Positions 1 through 7,600 of a stretch of DNA of 12,255 bases are shown here, piece by piece. The notes under the pieces were generated by a model. That model saw only the letters and a program-made list of their open reading frames with translations, did not search any database and was not told where the DNA came from. Origin of the DNA: Pyramidobacter sp. (lineage in GTDB: Bacteria; Synergistota; Synergistia; Synergistales; Dethiosulfovibrionaceae); contig JAEEUD010000025.1 in NCBI GenBank assembly GCA_016286835.1, positions 1 through 12,255 on the forward strand, written 5' to 3'. A program made the position numbers and the translations under genes. How positions within the stretch are numbered: position 1 is the first letter of the stretch; each line of letters begins with the position of its first letter.

Positions 1-756
1 GAAAGTAGCCGACAGCGCTGAGCGAGCGACCCGAAAAACGGCAGGATGGATGGCCAGCAGCGGTTCATGCCGGTAGATGTAGACCACGCAGGCCGTGGAC
101 GAGACCAGCTGCGACAGCACCGTCGCCAGCGCCGAGCCGCGCACGCCGAGGCCGCATTTGCCCACGAAAAACAGGTTCATGGCGATGTGCAGGCACGATG
201 CGACCACCTGGAACACGAACGGCACGCGCGAGTTGCCGACGCCGCGCAGAACCGACGCGAAATAGTTGTAGAGGAATGAGAAGATCAGGCCGACAAAGAC
301 GATGTTGAGATACCGCATCGTCTCGTCGTGAAGCTCGGCTGGCACCTTCGTCCACACGAGCACGCTGCGCGCGCCGAACAGACACAGCGCCGTGAGGAAG
401 AGCGTGAAACAGACGCCGAAGATCAGAGACGCGGCCGCCGCTTCATGAAGCTTTTTGCGGTCGCCGGAACCGAACTCCTGCGCGATCAGTACTGAGATGC
501 CCGTACAGCCGCCGTACAGGAAGAAGACGACCACGAACAAAATCGGCGAGGCGACACTGACGGCCGCCAGCGAATGAGCCCCGAGGAAACGCCCGACGAT
601 GATCGCGTCAACGGTCACGTAGAGCTGCAAAAACAGGTTGCCGATGATGATAGGCAGCGCGAATAGAAAGATCGACGAGCAGACGCCGCCTGTCAGCATC
701 CGCTTTTTCGGGTCCGTTTTCGTTGCCTCTCCGCCTGACTGGTTTGTGTTCAACAC
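1..756 (-). CDS. MATE family efflux transporter, partial (C-terminal part beyond left edge)
   Basis: Seen: 252 codons of an open frame that continues past base 1, so roughly the N-terminal half of a transporter is present. The translation has the MATE N-terminal pattern: a short polar leader, then a hydrophobic helix containing FALPIIIGNLFLQLY, then VDAIIVGRFLG and LAAVSVASP. Several further membrane segments follow, with a conserved-looking SVLRGVGNSR loop near residue 185. Known for the family: MATE proteins use Na+ or H+ gradients to export cationic drugs, dyes or metabolites across the inner membrane. Start: no ATG lies at the very front. GTG at 756 (or TTG at 753) sits 6 (or 9) bases after an AGAGG at 763-767 that overlaps the proA stop. 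The first ATG, 20 codons in, has no well-placed ribosome site. Only 9 bases separate it from proA, so co-transcription with proBA is likely. The substrate cannot be told. Confidence 0.9.
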   Translation of the reverse strand, partial: MLNTNQSGGEATKTDPKKRMLTGGVCSSIFLFALPIIIGNLFLQLYVTVDAIIVGRFLGAHSLAAVSVASPILFVVVFFLYGGCTGISVLIAQEFGSGDRKKLHEAAAASLIFGVCFTLFLTALCLFGARSVLVWTKVPAELHDETMRYLNIVFVGLIFSFLYNYFASVLRGVGNSRVPFVFQVVASCLHIAMNLFFVGKCGLGVRGSALATVLSQLVSSTACVVYIYRHEPLLAIHPAVFRVARSALSATF

Positions 757-765
757 GGCCGGCCT

Positions 766-2016
766 CTAGCGGCGGAACTGGCCGTTGCCGCGGATGCGGA
801 ATTTCGTGCTGGTGAGCTGTTCGATGCCCATCGGTCCGCGCGCGTGCAGCTTCTGCGTGCTGATGCCGACCTCGCAGCCAAGGCCGAACACGCCGCCGTC
901 GGTGAAACGCGTCGAAGCGTTGACGTACACGGCCGCAGCGTCCACAGCATCCAGGAAACGCTCCGCTTCGGCGTAGTCGCGCGTGATGATGCTTTCGGAA
1001 TGCTTCGTGCCGTATCTGGCGATGTGCTCCAGCGCTTCGTCAAGCGACGAGACCACCTTGATCGAGACGATCAGGTCAAGATATTCCGTGCCCCAGTCAT
1101 CTTCCGTAGCCGGCTTCATCTCGAACAGCTCGCAGGCTTTCTTGTCGCCGCGAAGCTCGACGCCGTGCGCTTCCAGAGCAGTGCAGACAGCCGGAAGCAG
1201 CGCCGGCGCGCAGTCCTCGTGGAACAGCAACGTCTCGACAGCATTACATGCCGAAGGCTTCTGACACTTGGCGTTGACGGCGATGGGCACGCACATCTCG
1301 GGATCGGCCGAGGGCGCGAAATAGATGTGGCACACGCCGTCGCCGGTCATGATGTAGGGAACTTTGCAGTGTGCCTTCACGGCCGCTTTCAGGCCGGTGC
1401 CGCCGCGCGGAACGAGCACGTCAAGGTCTTCAAGCTCCATCAGCGCGGTCGTGAACTCGCGGCCGTTGAAGTCGAGCAGCTGGATGCAGCCGTCGGGCAT
1501 CCCCTCGGCCAGCGCTGCCTCGTTGAGGATCTTCGCGATGATGCGGTTGGAGTTCACGGCTTCGCTGCCGCCGCGCAGGATCACGGCGTTGCCGGATTTC
1601 AGGCACAGTGACGCGGTGTCGGCGGTGACATTGGGGCGTGATTCGTAGATCACGCCGATCACGCCAAGCGGCACGCGCACCTGGGAAATCTCCAGCCCCT
1701 CAGGACTGATGTGACTGCTCACGCCGCGGCCGATCGGATCGGGCAGCGCGGCCACCTCTTCGATGCCTTTGGCCATGCCCTCGATCTGCTTGTCGTCAAG
1801 CGTCAGGCGCTGCACCATGGCCTTGTTCAGGCCCTCGGCTTCCGCTTCGGTCACGTCGAGACGGTTGGCCTCAAGAATTTCCGCCTTGTGCGCGCGCAGC
1901 TCCGACGCCATCGCGCGCAGAGCCGCGTCCTTGGCTCCGCTTGTCGCCAGCGCCAGTTCCGCCGCCGCGCGGCGGGCCTTTTGCCCCATTTCATGTAGGA
2001 TCAACGATACATCCAT
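766..2016 (-). CDS. proA: Glutamate-5-semialdehyde dehydrogenase (gamma-glutamyl phosphate reductase)
   Basis: ProA reduces gamma-glutamyl phosphate with NADPH to glutamate-5-semialdehyde, the second step of proline synthesis; it is cytoplasmic. The 416-residue product matches the usual family length (about 415-420). Visible motifs are YESRPNVTADTASL (124-137), the ILRGGSEA loop (146-153), LVPRGGTGL (201-209), and the active-site segment PSACNAVETLL with the presumed catalytic Cys257. The position that is Thr in many ProA proteins (NAKT) is Cys251 here. Start: the frame is open upstream to a TTG at 2046, but the ATG at 2016 has GAGG (2026-2029) 9 bases ahead and gives the usual N-terminus, so I chose it. 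It follows proB after 43 bases and precedes the MATE gene by 9, consistent with a proB-proA-transporter operon. Confidence 0.97.
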   Translation of the reverse strand: MDVSLILHEMGQKARRAAAELALATSGAKDAALRAMASELRAHKAEILEANRLDVTEAEAEGLNKAMVQRLTLDDKQIEGMAKGIEEVAALPDPIGRGVSSHISPEGLEISQVRVPLGVIGVIYESRPNVTADTASLCLKSGNAVILRGGSEAVNSNRIIAKILNEAALAEGMPDGCIQLLDFNGREFTTALMELEDLDVLVPRGGTGLKAAVKAHCKVPYIMTGDGVCHIYFAPSADPEMCVPIAVNAKCQKPSACNAVETLLFHEDCAPALLPAVCTALEAHGVELRGDKKACELFEMKPATEDDWGTEYLDLIVSIKVVSSLDEALEHIARYGTKHSESIITRDYAEAERFLDAVDAAAVYVNASTRFTDGGVFGLGCEVGISTQKLHARGPMGIEQLTSTKFRIRGNGQFRR

Positions 2017-2038
2017 GTTTGTCAGCCTCGTTTCGTTT

Positions 2039-2058
2039 CCGGTCAAAACCGGTCAAAA
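2039..2058 (-). repeat. Tandem 10-bp direct repeat in the proB-proA gap
   Basis: On the minus strand TTTTGACCGG occurs twice head to tail, at 2049-2058 and 2039-2048. The pair begins just after the proB stop codon and ends 22 bases before the proA start. It creates a redundant in-frame TTG upstream of the better-supported proA ATG. A simple slippage duplication is the plainest explanation; no function is evident. Confidence 0.75.
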
Positions 2059-2059
2059 A

Positions 2060-3178
2060 TCACAGCACCGTGAGATTGTCGCGGTGGATCGCTTCGTCAA
2101 AATCGCGCGCGCCGAGAATGCTTTCAAACTCGTCGCTGCGGCGGCCCATGATCTTCCTCAGATCGCGGGAATCGTAATTGGTCAGACCGCGGGCGATCTC
2201 GCGTCCCTCCGGATCGAGCACGGCGACGAGACGTCCGGCCTCGAAATCGCCGTTGACGGCCGTGATGCCCTTGGCCAGCAGACTGCCGCCGCGTTCCACA
2301 AGCGCCGCCGCCGCACCGGAATCCACCGTCACCGACTCGAACGGGCGGTTGGCGGCGATCCACTGTTTGCGCGCGTGACGGCGCTCGACCGGCGGAAGGA
2401 ACAGCGTGCCCAGCCTTTCTCCGTCAAGCAGACGGTGCAGCACGTCCTTCTCCGCGCCGGAGGCGATCACCAGCGGGATCCCCGCGGGAAGCACCACGTC
2501 AGCAGCGGTGATCTTGGTGTACATGCCGCCGGACGAAAGCGAACTGCCCTTCGTGCTGGAATTGTCACGGATGTTCTGCGACACGGCACTGACTTCGTGC
2601 AGCAGCTTCGCGTCGGGGTGCGTGCGCGGATCGGCATCGTACAGACCGTCGATGTCGGAAAGGATGATCAGCAGGTCGGCCGAAGCGGCACAGGCGACGA
2701 GGGCCGAGAGCGTGTCGTTGTCGCCGAATTTCAGCTCGTCCACTGCGATCGTGTCGTTCTCGTTGATGACCGGGATCACACCCAGCTCGGCAAGCGCGTG
2801 CATCGTGTTGCACAGGTTGAGATAGCGGCTGCGGTCGTTGAATCCCACGCGCGTCAGCAGCACCTGCGCGGCCGTGCAGCCGTACTCGGAAAAGATCTTC
2901 TCGTACATCTGCATCAGCAGTCCCTGCCCCACGGCGGCCAGCGCCTGCTTGACGGGCAGGCTCGTCGGCTTTTCAGTGAAGCCCAGCCGTCCCATGCCGG
3001 CAGCGACCGCGCCCGACGAGACGAGGATCACGTCCAGCCCGCGGTTGTGCAGATCAGCCAGCTCGCGGCAGAGCCGGTCCATTTTCTGAATGTCGAACTT
3101 GCCGTTTTTGTGCGTGATCGAACTGGTCCCGACTTTGACGACCACCCGCCGGCAGTTTTTCAAATCGCTGCGTTCCAT
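2060..3178 (-). CDS. proB: Glutamate 5-kinase with C-terminal PUA domain
   Basis: ProB phosphorylates glutamate with ATP to gamma-glutamyl phosphate, the first and usually proline-inhibited step of proline synthesis. The 372-residue product has the full two-domain form. An amino-acid-kinase domain covers about 8-255, with VVVKVGTSS (12-20), SSGAVAAG (54-61), VINENDT (137-143), FGDNDTLSA (151-159), SDIDGLYDADPR (174-185) and GGMYTKI (217-223). A PUA domain covers about 278-355, with DSGAAAALVERGGSLLAKG (286-304) and GRRSDEFESILG (345-356). The ATG at 3178 is preceded by GGAGG (3188-3192) at a 9-base spacing. The kinase and the proA product next to it normally act as a complex that channels the unstable phosphate. 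Upstream DNA carries a candidate promoter and two palindromes. Identity is secure. Confidence 0.98.
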   Translation of the reverse strand: MERSDLKNCRRVVVKVGTSSITHKNGKFDIQKMDRLCRELADLHNRGLDVILVSSGAVAAGMGRLGFTEKPTSLPVKQALAAVGQGLLMQMYEKIFSEYGCTAAQVLLTRVGFNDRSRYLNLCNTMHALAELGVIPVINENDTIAVDELKFGDNDTLSALVACAASADLLIILSDIDGLYDADPRTHPDAKLLHEVSAVSQNIRDNSSTKGSSLSSGGMYTKITAADVVLPAGIPLVIASGAEKDVLHRLLDGERLGTLFLPPVERRHARKQWIAANRPFESVTVDSGAAAALVERGGSLLAKGITAVNGDFEAGRLVAVLDPEGREIARGLTNYDSRDLRKIMGRRSDEFESILGARDFDEAIHRDNLTVL

Positions 3179-3209
3179 CGCAATAGACCTCCATGCGGAG
3201 AAATTCCAA

Positions 3210-3224
3210 TTTTCTTTAAGAAAA
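3210..3224. repeat. Perfect 7-1-7 palindrome in the proB leader
   Basis: TTTTCTT at 3210-3216 and AAGAAAA at 3218-3224 are exact reverse complements around the single base T3217. It lies between the candidate proB transcription start (about 3229) and the proB ribosome site (3188-3192). This AT-rich symmetric site could be bound by a dimeric regulator; a one-base loop makes an RNA hairpin unlikely. No known regulator is recognised. Confidence 0.6.
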
Positions 3225-3228
3225 CGAA

Positions 3229-3246
3229 TGTGCTTATTTTAGCACA
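3229..3246. repeat. Inverted repeat TGTGCT-N6-AGCACA overlapping the candidate proB -10
   Basis: Perfect 6-base arms at 3229-3234 and 3241-3246 flank a 6-base AT centre. The candidate proB -10 (3236-3241, minus strand) sits inside the repeat, so a protein bound here would cover the proB promoter. It is 44 bases away from the -35 of the opposing ferredoxin promoter. Operator function is inferred from position only. Confidence 0.5.
3236..3244 (-). promoter_or_regulatory. Candidate extended -10 promoter of proB
   Basis: Read on the minus strand, TGC-TAAAAT forms an extended -10 element, with TAAAAT at 3236-3241. No good -35 hexamer is found 16-18 bases further upstream, so this is weaker than the plus-strand promoter in the same gap. 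It predicts a start near 3229 and a leader of about 50 bases containing the 7-1-7 palindrome. Confidence 0.4.
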
Positions 3247-3289
3247 ACTCACGCACGTCGTCGCGTCGAACATTTTTCTTCTTTTCGGT

Positions 3290-3318
3290 ATGACAAAACG
3301 CTCCTTTTCAGATATACT
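3290..3318 (+). promoter_or_regulatory. Sigma-70 type promoter of the ferredoxin-thioredoxin block
   Basis: ATGACA at 3290-3295 matches the -35 consensus at five of six positions, and TATACT at 3313-3318 matches the -10 at five of six. The spacer is exactly 17 bases. The expected transcription start is near 3325, giving a short leader of about 27 bases that holds the strong AAGGAGG ribosome site (3337-3343) for the ferredoxin. Confidence 0.75.
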
Positions 3319-3351
3319 AGAGTGACGTCTGAGCAAAAGGAGGAAATGCGA

Positions 3352-3552
3352 ATGAGCGCCGCGCGTTTCAGAAAAGCCCGTGTGTCCCGCGAAGACTGCG
3401 TCTCCTGCGGAGCGTGCGCCAAAGTCTGTCCCAAGGGCGCGATCGCCGTCTGGCACGGCCTGTACGCAGTCGTGGACGAGCAGCGCTGCATCGGCTGCGG
3501 CAGGTGTGCGAACGAATGCCCGGCCGGGATCATTTCCATGGCGGAGGCCTAA
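3352..3552 (+). CDS. Small 2x[4Fe-4S] ferredoxin-type protein
   Basis: The 66-residue product carries two complete ferredoxin motifs: Cys16-x2-Cys19-x2-Cys22-x3-Cys26-Pro and Cys46-x2-Cys49-x2-Cys52-x3-Cys56-Pro. It should therefore hold two [4Fe-4S] clusters and act as a soluble low-potential electron carrier in the cytoplasm. The usual bacterial 2x[4Fe-4S] ferredoxin is about 55-60 residues; here about 15 polar, basic residues precede the first motif, and a 19-residue spacer between the clusters includes WHGLY. Start: the frame is open from a GTG at 3322, but AAGGAGG (3337-3343) lies 8 bases before the ATG at 3352 and overlaps the longer version. The stop is 2 bases before the start of the membrane Fe-S protein, so the two are very probably co-translated partners. 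The specific redox partner is not known. Confidence 0.93.
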   Translation: MSAARFRKARVSREDCVSCGACAKVCPKGAIAVWHGLYAVVDEQRCIGCGRCANECPAGIISMAEA

Positions 3553-3554
3553 CG

Positions 3555-4136
3555 ATGAAAAAGCACTGGTACGACTATCTCTGGATCGCCGAGATCGTCT
3601 ATTTCATGCTGGGCCTGTTCAACATCCTTTTCGCCTGGCTGGGACTGGTCAACATGATGCTGCCGCTCGGCATCGCGCTGTTCGGAGGCCACAAGTTCTT
3701 CTGCAACCACATCTGCGGCCGGAGCCAGCTTTTCACGCTGCTGGGCGGCCGGTTCGGGCTCTCGCGCCGCAAGGCGCCGCCGCGTTTTCTGTACAGCAAG
3801 GCGTTCCGCTGGAGCTTCCTGATCTTTTTTTGCGCCATGTTCGGCGCCATGCTCTGGAATACTTGTCTCGTCTTTAACGGCTCGCGCGAACTGCGTCAGG
3901 CCGTGACGCTGCTGTGGACGTTCCGGCTGCCCTGGCACTGGGCATATCATGGCGGCACAGCGCCGTGGATCGCGCAGTTCGCGTACGGCTTTTACAGCGT
4001 CATGCTCACCTCGACCGTGCTCGGTCTCATCACGATGGCCCTGTTCCGGCCGCGGTCGTGGTGCGTATACTGTCCGATGGGAATGGCGACGCAGCTGATC
4101 TGCACGGCCAAAGAAGCGCCGCCTGAGAAAAACTGA
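3555..4136 (+). CDS. NapH/YccM-like membrane protein with 4Fe-4S cysteine motifs
   Basis: 193 residues. Hydrophobic segments at about 9-44, 84-107 and 139-164 suggest four membrane helices (the first stretch is long enough for two). Cysteines lie next to the membrane after the second and last helices: Cys50-x3-Cys54-Gly and Cys170-x2-Cys173-Pro. This arrangement recalls the Fer4_5 family (NapH, NosR C-terminus, YccM), membrane proteins that pass electrons through Fe-S centres. Departures are that the first motif lacks the usual Pro, the second is CxxCP rather than CxxxCP, and there is no C-terminal ferredoxin domain. That domain may be supplied by the separate ferredoxin encoded just upstream. 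The ATG at 3555 has GGAGG at 3543-3547, 7 bases ahead, inside the ferredoxin gene. Identification as a membrane Fe-S electron carrier is good; the actual reaction is unknown. Confidence 0.85.
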   Translation: MKKHWYDYLWIAEIVYFMLGLFNILFAWLGLVNMMLPLGIALFGGHKFFCNHICGRSQLFTLLGGRFGLSRRKAPPRFLYSKAFRWSFLIFFCAMFGAMLWNTCLVFNGSRELRQAVTLLWTFRLPWHWAYHGGTAPWIAQFAYGFYSVMLTSTVLGLITMALFRPRSWCVYCPMGMATQLICTAKEAPPEKN

Positions 4137-4160
4137 ATCATTACAGGAGGATCAATCACA

Positions 4161-4472
4161 ATGAAACCTATTGAGATCACTCGTGATAACTTCACCGAAG
4201 AGGTCGCCAACAGCCCCGTGCCGGTGCTGATCGATCTGTGGGCTCCGTGGTGCGGCCCCTGCCGCATGATGTCACCCGTCATCGACGAGATCGCCGAAAG
4301 CGCCGAAGGCTTCAAAGTCGGCAAGGTCAACGTGGACGAACAGATGGAGATCGCCGCCTCGCTGCGCGTGCGCAGCATCCCCACGCTGGTCGTGTTCAAA
4401 AACGGCGAAGTCGCCGCCAAGTCGATCGGCGTCCAGTCCAAAGAAGAGGTCCTGAAGCTGCTCGACGCGTAA
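4161..4472 (+). CDS. trxA: Thioredoxin
   Basis: 103 residues, a single classical thioredoxin fold of normal length. The active site is Trp30-Cys31-Gly32-Pro33-Cys34, the buried Asp is Asp25, and the cis-proline is Pro74 in RSIPTL. There is no signal peptide, so it acts in the cytoplasm as a dithiol reductant for enzymes such as ribonucleotide reductase or peroxiredoxins. The start ATG has AGGAGG (4145-4150) 10 bases upstream. The 24-base gap from the membrane Fe-S gene, with no terminator, places it in the same transcript. No thioredoxin reductase gene is visible nearby, so the source of its electrons is not shown by this window. The neighbouring ferredoxin makes a ferredoxin-linked supply an attractive but unproven idea. 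The family is certain; use of the symbol trxA rather than a paralogue name is a convention. Confidence 0.96.
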   Translation: MKPIEITRDNFTEEVANSPVPVLIDLWAPWCGPCRMMSPVIDEIAESAEGFKVGKVNVDEQMEIAASLRVRSIPTLVVFKNGEVAAKSIGVQSKEEVLKLLDA

Positions 4473-4601
4473 GCGCCGGCTTATGATAATCCACGCCGAA
4501 TCGAGGCGATCACCATAACCGTTTCTGCAAAAAAGAAATCCCCGACAGCGCCGAAAACGCGTCCCAAACGGCGGCGTTTTCTCGTCCCCAAGATCTTCGC
4601 C

Positions 4602-7600
4602 GTGCTGCTGGCCGTCATCGCCAGCATCCCCGCGCTCCTGATCTGGGGCGGCCCTGTCGTCACGGACACCGTGTCGTGGGGCGCGAAAAAGTACCTTGCC
4701 ACGCTCGGGCATCTGCGCGTGTCGTTCGACCGTTTTTCCGGCAGCCCCTTTGAGGGCTATGAACTCACCGGCCTTCGTGCCGGCGACGCCAAAAATCAAA
4801 ATATCGTCGCGGCGTCGCGGCTGTTCTTCGCGATCGACCCCGAACAGAGCTGGAAGCTGAAAAAACTCGTCTTCCGCGCTGCGGCCGACGGCGTGCGCGT
4901 GAACGAGGACGAACTGCCTCGTCTGGCCGAAGCTGCGGGCAAGGACTTCCCTCCTTCCCCGGAGAAAAAGCCGGACAGCACCCCGTTTGAGCCCCTGGCT
5001 CTGATCGTGCCGCAAAGCGTCACCGCGGCCGACTGGCAGGGCAAAATGCAATGGCGGCTTGATCAATTCGCCCTCGCTCAGCCCGATCCGACCGAGACCA
5101 CCTATTCCGTCGATCTCAGCGCCGCGTACCAGAAAGAGCCGATCAAACTCGAAGGCAAAGCGGGACTTACCGCCGCAGGAATGCCCGAATGGCTCGCGAT
5201 GCGCGCCCGCGCCCTTTCCAGCGACATTTCCGTCAACGCGACGCTGAAAGACGGTCTTGTGACGCTGAAAAAGATCGAAGGATCTTTGTTCTCGTCTCCC
5301 GTCTCCGGCTCGGCCGAAGCGGACACGGGCAAGAAAGACCTGCCCCTTCGCGCCGACCTGACGCTGAAAAAGATCGACCTGGCGCCGTTGCGCCGCTGGG
5401 TCCCCGAGCTGGGGCCGAGCGCCTTCGACGGACTTGAACTGCACATCGCCGGCAGCGCGGCAGCACCGCGCGGCAAGGCTGTGCTGAAAAACGGGCACGT
5501 CACCTGGCAGAAGTACAAAGCCAGCGAGATCGGCGGCACCGTCGAACTCGACGGCAAAAAAGCCGATCTCGATATGTCGGCGCGTTTCCTCGGCTCACTC
5601 GTCTCCGCCAATGGAACGGTCGGCCTTACCGGCGACAAGGCTTTGGCGCTGAAAGCCGGTCTTTCGCCGCTTGCGCTCAAGAACCTGGCGCAGATTTTGC
5701 CCGATCTGGCAAGCGCCGAACTTGACGGCAGCGTCTCCGCCGCCGCCAGCATCACCGGCACGGCGAACGCGCCCAAAGTCGCGCTCACCCTCAATTCTCC
5801 CCGCGTCAGCGCCATGAAGCAGTACGAAGTGAACGACATCGGCCTCAAAGCCGTCGCCACGCTCAAGGAGATCGTGTTCGAGCATCTCTCCGCGCGCGCT
5901 TTCAAGGGCACTTTGCAGGCCCAGGGCAAAGTCGGCATCGCCGGCAAAACTCCCACGCTCGACCTCGACGGCGCCATTCGCCGCCTTGACCTCGGCAGCG
6001 TCGTTCCCGGCGGGACCGTCAAGGGCACCCTGGACGGCAACTTCCACCTCGACGGCACCGCCGCCAGGCCGAAGATCACGCTCGACACCAGCATCAACAA
6101 GATCGACGCGGGCCAGTTCGGCGCGAAAAACATCGCCCTCACCGTGAACGGCAGCGAAACGCTGAACGTCCAGGTCAAAGGCCAGACCAAGTACAACACC
6201 GCCTTCGGCGGTGGCGGGACCGTCGGCCTGCCCCTGAACGGCCGCAAGTCCTCGCTCAACCTGCGCTTCAAGCTTGACGAGATGAAACTGACCGAGTTGC
6301 TGCCCAACACGATGAAGTTCGCCGGCGCCATCGCCGCCGACGTGATCGTCAAAGGCAGCTTCGAGAAGCCCGACGTCAGCGCCGAACTGCACGGCAAGGA
6401 GATCACCGCGAGCGGCTACACCGTTCACGATCCGTTCGCCCGTGCCGTGCTGAAAGGCAAGCGCGCCGACGTAGAAGCGTCGATCGCCATGGGCGACAAG
6501 CGTCCCGGCGTGACCGGCTTCGTCGATTTTGCCAAAGGCCTGAAAGCCGTCTTCGACGCCAAAGCCGTCGACGTTCAGGCAGCTTCCGCCCATCCCAGTC
6601 TGAAAGGCGTGCTGGACGGCCGCTTCTCGCTTGCCGCGCACGCGGAAGTCAATGACAAAGGCCCGAGCGTCAAGGGTGAACTCACATCACCGCGCCTTTC
6701 GGCAAGCGGCGCGCGCGTCGAAGACATCCGCGTCCCGTTCGTCTTTGCCAGTAACAACATCAGCGTTCCCGACGGAACGTTCACCCTCGGAGGCGGCAAG
6801 CTGCACCTCAACGCCAACGGCCGCGTCGACAAAGGCACATACACCTTCGCGCTCGAAGGCGGCGGCATCGACCTCCACAAGCTCACCGTCCCCATGAACA
6901 TCCCCGCCAAGGTCAACGGCTCGGCCTCCCTCAAGTTCGACGGATCGGCCCGCACCGGACTGACTACGATCATGCGGGGCAACGGACGGCTGAAATTCAA
7001 AAACATCGTCGTCGATCAGTACCCCGCCCAGCTCACCGTCAGCGGCAAAGACCCGTTCAAGATCCAGCACGGCAACGTGTTTTTCAACGTCAACGACGGT
7101 GAAGTGAACATCATGCCCGGCAGCGCCATCTCCGCCTGGCCCAACGACAAGCTCTATCACTTCGTGTCGTTCTCCGGCCTCGCCTGGCGTGCCGACCGCG
7201 TCCCGCCCAAGCTCGATCCCGCGCTGATGCCCAAGGACCTGGCCACGAGCGCCGGCAAGATGTATCACATGTTCATCAACGGCTCGATCAACGTGCGCGT
7301 CATCAACGGCTTGCTCGGCGGCCTCGGTGCCGTCATCCAGGCCGGCGCAGCCGGAAATTTGTCCACTCAGAGCATCGCTTCCAACTTTTTGCAGAAGTTC
7401 ATCGGCGGCGCCGTCGCCACACAGGTTCGCGACGTGGACATCGAAGTTTCCGGCGAGGATTACAGCGACGTGAAAGTCAACAAGCTCAAATTCAGCGGCG
7501 AAGGCAGCTACGCCGACGTCGCCACCACCGACTGGACCGAAGAGAGCTCGTCGCAGAAACAGTATCAGCGCTACTCGCTCAGCTATCCCCTGCCCGTAGG

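Noticed and set aside
1763..3325. A 520-codon plus-strand open frame opposite proA and proB
   Set aside because: It lies exactly antisense to two certain genes, has no ribosome site, and its His/Arg/Ala/Val-rich composition is typical of the mirror frame of GC-rich genes.
4483..4518. ATG at 4483 as an alternative start leading into the AsmA/TamB-like protein by frameshift
   Set aside because: It is in a different frame, stops after 11 codons, has no ribosome site, and there is no slippery sequence at the end.
5102..6406. Long minus-strand open frames opposite the AsmA/TamB-like gene
   Set aside because: They overlap each other and a clear 3-kb gene; Ser/Pro-rich low-information translations with no start signals.
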